A stretch of DNA of 27,347 nt from JBMYQA01 sp049600855 (lineage in GTDB: Bacteria; Bacteroidota; Bacteroidia; Cytophagales; Flammeovirgaceae), in NCBI GenBank assembly GCA_049600855.1, contig JBMYQA010000052.1, positions 1 to 27,347 on the forward strand, given 5' to 3'. This document shows, one piece after another, positions 23,164 to 27,347 of this stretch (positions within the stretch are counted from its first letter, which is position 1; each line of letters opens with the position of its first letter). The notes below the pieces were generated by a model. It did not search any database. It saw nothing but the letters and a program-made list of their open reading frames with translations, and had not been told where the DNA came from. The position numbers and the translations under genes were made by a program.

Positions 23164-26106
23164 TTATTCATGACTTATTGGTAAATAAATTTTGAACTCT
23201 GTCCCTTTATTCTCTTCAGAAAACACCTCTATTCTTCCTTGATGCTTATCGATAATCGAGTGACTAATACTTAAGCCCAAACCAGTGCCTACTCCAACCT
23301 TTTTGGTGGTATAAAAAGGTTCAAATATACGTTGCATTACAGCGTCACTCATACCAGAACCCGTATCTGATATGCTGATTGCCACTTGGTTTGGCGCGTG
23401 AATACTTGTAAGAATCGTGATGCTACCCGTATGCTTGATTGCTTGCTCTGCGTTACTTAAAATATTCATAAATACCTGATTGATTTGTCCGATATTACAT
23501 GCAATCGAAGGTAAATCAGGATGATAATGCTTAATCACCTCAATGCGATCTTTCAACTTATTTTGAAGCAAAACGAGCGTTGAGTCTAGTGCTTCATGTA
23601 AATCGACACCAGGGCTTAAACTATCATCACTTCTCGAAAAGTTACGAAGAACTCGCACAATCTCTACAGTCCGTTCAGCACCTTTTTGTATGCTATCAAT
23701 CCCATCTTTTAGAAAACCCACAGCTTCGTCAAACTCCAATACTTCTTTCATTGCTTTAATGCGCTGTATAATGACTTCTTTTTCTGATTCAGATGAGGCA
23801 TTTTCAAAATGAGTATATTCTGCAAGTAACTCTAAAATGGGTGCTAGGTAATCTTCTAAAATATAGATACCACCTTGTATAAAGTTAACAGGATTATTGA
23901 TTTCATGCGCTACTCCAGCAGTAAGAATGCCTAATGACGACATTTTTTCGGAATGTTCTAAATTACTTTGTGCTTGTTTCAGTTGATTTAAAGCACGTTG
24001 TAAATCGAGTTCTACTTTTTTAAGTGTGGTAATGTCTACTTCAAAACTCAGTAAAAGCTCTTCATCTAGTCCCAAGTTGTGCGATTGAACCAACTTTTTA
24101 CCTACTAACATTTCTTTTTCCCCTTCAGTAGTCTGCTTTTTCACCTCAAACCATTCTACTTCGCCTTGGTGTTGCCGAGCTTGTACATCGTGGGCCTCAT
24201 ATACACTGGCAAGCTGAACAGGGAAGATTTCTCTCGCTTTTTTTCCAATAATATCTTTCAAGGATTTTCCCGTGTAATTCAAGCCAAGCTGATTAAAAAA
24301 TAAGTACTGACCCGACTTGTTTTTTAAGGAAATACTGATGGGCAGTGAGTCTAGAATTTGCTGTAGTTTTTCTTGTTCCGCTTCTTTTTCCTGTTCAATT
24401 TTAATTTTTTCGGTAATGTCTTGCACCATGATAATATTCATATGAATATCATCCACTTCTTGCCGAAGAAAAGCACCACTTAGATTTACCCATACCACGC
24501 TACCATCTTTATGGATATAGCGTTTTTTAATGGAGTAGTATTTTCGTTGGTTATGGATCACTTCATCCACTAAAGACTGTTCCTTAAATTTATCTTCAGG
24601 ATGCGTGAGCATATGAAATAATTCCATAGCCGATTTTTTTGTCAACTCTTCACGGGTATACCCCAAGATTTTGGCAAAGGCATTATTAATGATGACTTTT
24701 TTGTCGGAATAGATGAATGCAATAATCCCAAAAGGAGCCTGTTCAAATAACTTTCGAAAGTTTTGAACGCGATCGAGCAATTCTTGGTGAGCCTTCCAGC
24801 GTTGAAAGGCTTGAGAGATGATGTGGGCTACAGTATGTAAAAAACCTTGTATTTCTTCCCGCACTGATTCGGTACCAGAAATGCCGAAAAATGAATAACC
24901 AATCAGCGCCTGATGGTAAAGAAGTGGGTAACAGATGCCTTGCGTTAAACCAAATTGGTTCAGCCAACTGTGCTGTTGATCTTTACTTGTTAAGATCAAA
25001 TGACCATGTGCTTTTAATGCTTGAAGTTCATGATCTGCTAGCTTCGGAAAGTCTGGATGAGCTTGTTTGTGCTTTTGCCAACTGGCAATTTGATGGCTAG
25101 TATCTTCTTTAATTTTAATTAAAAAGATGCATTGAAGTTCGGCTTGTGTGCCAATTTTAGGCAAAACTGTGGTGATGCATGCTTCAAAATCATCCGTTTG
25201 ATTAAAAGCGGCTGAGACTTCCGACAAAGCGGTTTGCAGTGCTAGGTTTCGTTGTATGTTAGATAAAATCTCTTGTTGACGAGTGATATCATGTGCAATG
25301 CCTTCTACCCCAATGAGCTCACCTGTCGAATTAAAAATAGGAACCTCTGAAATTTCAAAATGCCGCTTTCTGAGGCGATTATCCAAGATTTCGATCTTAA
25401 ACGCAGGCATTTGTTTCCCTTCCAATGTTTTTAAAGAAAACTCAAGCGCTTTTTTATTTAAGTCAGAACGAGTAAAGTGCTGAAAAAAGCCTGGATGCCA
25501 CTCTTCTTTCGAAAAACCAAGGATTTTATATACGGATGGGCTGATGTACGTCAGCTGATTGTGGGCATCTTTAGCATAAAAAATGTATTCACCCTGAAGG
25601 TTTTCTACAATTTGCCGATACTTCGTTGATGCGATTTCCTCCTGTTCAGTAAGTTTCGGTTGACTTAAACCTTTTAAGTAGCTATTTGAGTAAGAAAGTG
25701 AGAGCCGATGCGCAAGGGTTGAGTCAATGGCGTAGTGATTGACTTCAATGTTTTCTGCTTGTTGCGCAAATTTTCCAATGGCCAAATGCAGCTGAGCAGC
25801 TGAATGCGGCCACGGTAGGTAATGGCGTATGCATTCATCGTTGAATAATGTGATTAATTGTAAAGGATCAACCTGTTGGGCAATTAAGATAATTGGAATA
25901 GCAGGATGATTTTTACTTAATATTTTCGGGAGATGCTGATCAGCTGTGTGTTGGATGTTGTGACTGAGTAGGATTGCTGCATAATCTTCGATGATGGTGT
26001 GCGGCAAATCATGTATAAATTCAAGCTTATAGGCATCCGAGAGAATAGGAGTAATTTTCTCGGTGCAATCAAAATTTCCTATCATCAAGAGGAGTTTCTC
26101 CTGCAT
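23164..26106 (-). CDS. multi-PAS/GAF sensor histidine kinase with degenerate N-terminal receiver-like domain
   Basis: The 980-residue cytoplasmic protein has no membrane spans. Residues 1-115 resemble a receiver fold (LLLMIGNFD, AAILLSHNI, PIILIAQQ, HYLPWP) but lack the phospho-acceptor Asp, replaced at SHN, and the acidic pair. PAS domains follow at about 162-278 (YISPSVYKILGFSKEE), 447-568 (IINNAFAKILGYTREEL) and 580-697 (FFNQLGLNYTGKSLKDIIG). A GAF-like domain lies at about 290-435. The kinase core has HSEKMSSLGILTAGVAHEINNP with His734, QVFMNILSNAEQAI (877-890), DTGSGM (914-919), FEPFYTTK and GTGLGL (940-945). This AHEINNP form is typical of kinases with a long inter-helix insert. No response-regulator gene is beside it apart from the receiver-kinase gene just downstream. 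The signal sensed is unknown. Confidence 0.92.
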   Translation of the reverse strand: MQEKLLLMIGNFDCTEKITPILSDAYKLEFIHDLPHTIIEDYAAILLSHNIQHTADQHLPKILSKNHPAIPIILIAQQVDPLQLITLFNDECIRHYLPWPHSAAQLHLAIGKFAQQAENIEVNHYAIDSTLAHRLSLSYSNSYLKGLSQPKLTEQEEIASTKYRQIVENLQGEYIFYAKDAHNQLTYISPSVYKILGFSKEEWHPGFFQHFTRSDLNKKALEFSLKTLEGKQMPAFKIEILDNRLRKRHFEISEVPIFNSTGELIGVEGIAHDITRQQEILSNIQRNLALQTALSEVSAAFNQTDDFEACITTVLPKIGTQAELQCIFLIKIKEDTSHQIASWQKHKQAHPDFPKLADHELQALKAHGHLILTSKDQQHSWLNQFGLTQGICYPLLYHQALIGYSFFGISGTESVREEIQGFLHTVAHIISQAFQRWKAHQELLDRVQNFRKLFEQAPFGIIAFIYSDKKVIINNAFAKILGYTREELTKKSAMELFHMLTHPEDKFKEQSLVDEVIHNQRKYYSIKKRYIHKDGSVVWVNLSGAFLRQEVDDIHMNIIMVQDITEKIKIEQEKEAEQEKLQQILDSLPISISLKNKSGQYLFFNQLGLNYTGKSLKDIIGKKAREIFPVQLASVYEAHDVQARQHQGEVEWFEVKKQTTEGEKEMLVGKKLVQSHNLGLDEELLLSFEVDITTLKKVELDLQRALNQLKQAQSNLEHSEKMSSLGILTAGVAHEINNPVNFIQGGIYILEDYLAPILELLAEYTHFENASSESEKEVIIQRIKAMKEVLEFDEAVGFLKDGIDSIQKGAERTVEIVRVLRNFSRSDDSLSPGVDLHEALDSTLVLLQNKLKDRIEVIKHYHPDLPSIACNIGQINQVFMNILSNAEQAIKHTGSITILTSIHAPNQVAISISDTGSGMSDAVMQRIFEPFYTTKKVGVGTGLGLSISHSIIDKHQGRIEVFSEENKGTEFKIYLPISHE

Positions 26107-26416
26107 TTCCTTAAGCTATAAAATTGAACTTTCCAGCAAACATATTGAAGTGATTTAACCGATTTACCAACTTGATTGTAAGTATTTACTTTCCAAATGA
26201 TCTAAAATAAGTGTCAAGTTTTCTGGAGAAATGTAATTTGTATGTGCAGAAAGCTTGGTCCAAAATTTTGGAAATGATGGAAATCAATGACTTGTGATAT
26301 TGTTACAATAGTATGATGGCTGTTATTTAAATCACCTCATAAATATAGCTAGAAAGTTATGGAGAAACATACGCCTTTAGTTTTGTTCACGATTATTAAG
26401 TAAATCACGGTAACTT
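26107..26416. other. 310-bp non-coding gap upstream of the PAS kinase gene
   Basis: No gene is supported. It holds the PAS kinase promoter candidate near its left end, a perfect 14-bp palindrome TCCAAAATTTTGGA (26259-26272) and a 13-bp inverted repeat TATTGT-T-ACAATA (26298-26310). Neither palindrome is followed by a T-run. The DUF6702-like gene ends at the right edge with no visible terminator. Confidence 0.4.
26137..26170 (-). promoter_or_regulatory. promoter candidate for the PAS kinase gene
   Basis: Read leftward, TTG (26168-26170) is followed after 23 bases by TATGTTTG (26137-26144), within the allowed range of TTG-N17-23-TAnnTTTG. The start codon is about 31 bases past the box. Confidence 0.5.
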
Positions 26417-26908
26417 TTAATAGGCAATCGTAGTTTCTAGGCGCTCCGCACTCAGTCTAAAATACCGCGATTTATCGTATAAGGCAGCTCGAATGATGTT
26501 GTTGTGTTGTTTGTTATGAGTTAAACAGGTATTTCGAACCTTGATACTTTTGACCTGTTTCGCCTTCGTGTACAAGTCGCAATAGATATGCGTTAGTAGT
26601 GCTTCTTGTTCAAATGACCAGTTGGTAAACTGCACCGCTTTTTGATCAAAACTGAAATCGAGGTTTGCCATGATGTATTCTGCCAGGCAATCTTCTAATT
26701 CATCTTGAGCAGCACTCCCGTTGATTTCTTTTAAGTGAGGATAGTGCGATTGAATTTCTGCCAAAATGCTTTCTTTATCAAAATTAATCCCAAGGTGATA
26801 CCCATCAACATCTTCAGAAATATCGAAATAAGCCACATTAAAGGTGTGGGCACTCGTAAAATGAGGAAGAACTGCGAGCAAAAAAAGGGAGAATAGCTTG
26901 GCTTTCAT
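26417..26908 (-). CDS. secreted DUF6702-like protein
   Basis: The 163-residue product has a clear signal peptide (about 1-20, ending FTSA, followed by HTFNVAYFDI). The mature part resembles DUF6702, a Bacteroidota family that begins HPFYVS-type after the signal and ends with a block like V.N..L...F..Q.NII; here that block is VRNTCLTHNKQHNNIIRAAL. It has three cysteines in the mature protein, two of which could form a disulfide. In related genomes DUF6702 proteins often lie next to peptidases; here a gene of unknown type starts 131 bp away on the opposite strand. Function unknown, and the family match is from memory of the pattern, not a search. Confidence 0.6.
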   Translation of the reverse strand: MKAKLFSLFLLAVLPHFTSAHTFNVAYFDISEDVDGYHLGINFDKESILAEIQSHYPHLKEINGSAAQDELEDCLAEYIMANLDFSFDQKAVQFTNWSFEQEALLTHIYCDLYTKAKQVKSIKVRNTCLTHNKQHNNIIRAALYDKSRYFRLSAERLETTIAY

Positions 26909-27039
26909 AGTTAGGGATTTTTTGGATTAGACGATGGATAAATCCTGAACTTGCTCATGTATCCGAAAAATATCTTTCATACTGCGCAAATAAATTGCAG
27001 GGATTGCTCTTTTTTTTGTAAAAACAGCATAAGAATACC

Positions 27040-27347
27040 ATGAAACTACCAACCTATCAATTATTCGGTTCGCCATCATCTCAAGATGTAGATGTGGTAT
27101 TTTTTGTAGATCAAATCCCTTCCATCAAAGTTGCTAGTCAACAAAGTAAGCAATTAGGAGAGAAGCTGGGTAAGCATTTGGGAACGGCTAAGGCGGTTAA
27201 TGCCAATTTAGCTGTTTTAGGAAACGCAGGGCATTTGATTGCCGTTTATAAGGGAACAACAGATGAACTGAATAATGCCTTACTGCGTACTTATGCTTTT
27301 CATGACCAAGCGCATCCTTTACAAATTCATACTTCGTTAAAGAGAGA
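27040..27347 (+). CDS. unrecognised protein with nucleotidyltransferase-like N-terminus, truncated by window end
   Basis: An open frame begins at ATG 27040 and is open at the window edge, giving 102 residues. The start MKLPTYQLFGSPSSQDVDVVFFVDQIP contains GS followed by D.D, the layout of the GS...D.D active site of polymerase-beta-type nucleotidyltransferases. The later part (VNANLAVLGNAGHLIAVYKGTTDELNNALLRTYAFHDQAHPL) reads as a conserved domain but I do not recognise it. The missing C-terminal part prevents a firm family call. It is divergent from the DUF6702-like gene across 131 bp. Confidence 0.5.
   Translation, partial: MKLPTYQLFGSPSSQDVDVVFFVDQIPSIKVASQQSKQLGEKLGKHLGTAKAVNANLAVLGNAGHLIAVYKGTTDELNNALLRTYAFHDQAHPLQIHTSLKR

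Noticed and set aside
26378..26385. Rightward TAGTTTTG box
   Set aside because: It matches TAnnTTTG but no rightward gene follows; only antisense of the DUF6702-like gene would be transcribed.
26402..26413. AAATCACGGTAA, reverse complement of TTACCGTGATTT at 20273-20284, as a dispersed repeat
   Set aside because: Dozens of shared 12-mers are expected by chance in a window of this size.

Overview
The window looks like a chromosomal segment of a Bacteroidota bacterium, probably a Cytophagales-type gliding or marine lineage. Evidence: a gldD gliding lipoprotein, a parA-parB-DUF5683 cluster, a 7TMR-DISM sensor kinase, several lipoproteins and Sec-secreted proteins, AT-rich intergenic DNA, few Shine-Dalgarno sequences, and promoter boxes of the Bacteroidota form TTG-N(~20)-TAnnTTTG. 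No tRNA, rRNA, CRISPR array, insertion sequence or phage gene was found.

Layout. 1-1866 (-): N-terminal part of a 7TMR-DISM/PAS sensor protein that runs off the left edge, preceded by a 423-bp gap holding a nested inverted repeat. 2290-3063 (-): family 2 glycosyltransferase. 3258-5613: oxidative-stress block, with oxyR and an AlbA_2 protein leftward and ahpC rightward; ahpD follows at 5800-6375. The oxyR/ahpC gap holds a consensus-like OxyR half-site and a well-formed promoter. 6522-6743 (-): small one-TM protein. 6959-7582 (+): secreted CpcT/CpeT-family protein. 7714-9451 (-): gldD and a lipoprotein of the endonuclease/exonuclease/phosphatase superfamily. 9628-12133 (-): parA, parB and a DUF5683 protein. 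12516-14210 (+): lipoprotein peptide-binding protein. 14464-18123 (+): secreted ~1,219-residue protein made almost wholly of 13 Ig-like modules. 18280-19960 (+): O-methyltransferase and hemB. 20459-21493 (+): YdjM-type membrane protein. 21520-26106 (-): two cytoplasmic sensor kinases. 26417-26908 (-): secreted DUF6702-like protein. 27040-27347 (+): start of an unrecognised gene with a nucleotidyltransferase-like N-terminus.

How the parts work together. The clearest unit is the peroxide module: OxyR with both redox cysteines, a mycobacterial-type AhpC with C-terminal CPC, and an AhpD with the Glu/CxxC/His site. The operator lies just upstream of the ahpC -33 box and overlaps a possible oxyR -7 box, so one element could activate ahpC and repress oxyR. 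ParA and ParB handle chromosome segregation. The sensor proteins are orphans with no adjacent DNA-binding regulator. The most unusual single gene is the 13-module repeat protein, which contains a two-module internal duplication. I did not find a convincing wholly new multi-gene system; the strongest leads are the OxyR-AhpC-AhpD-AlbA_2 neighbourhood, the repeat protein, the CpcT homologue in an apparently non-phototrophic context and several structured intergenic regions.
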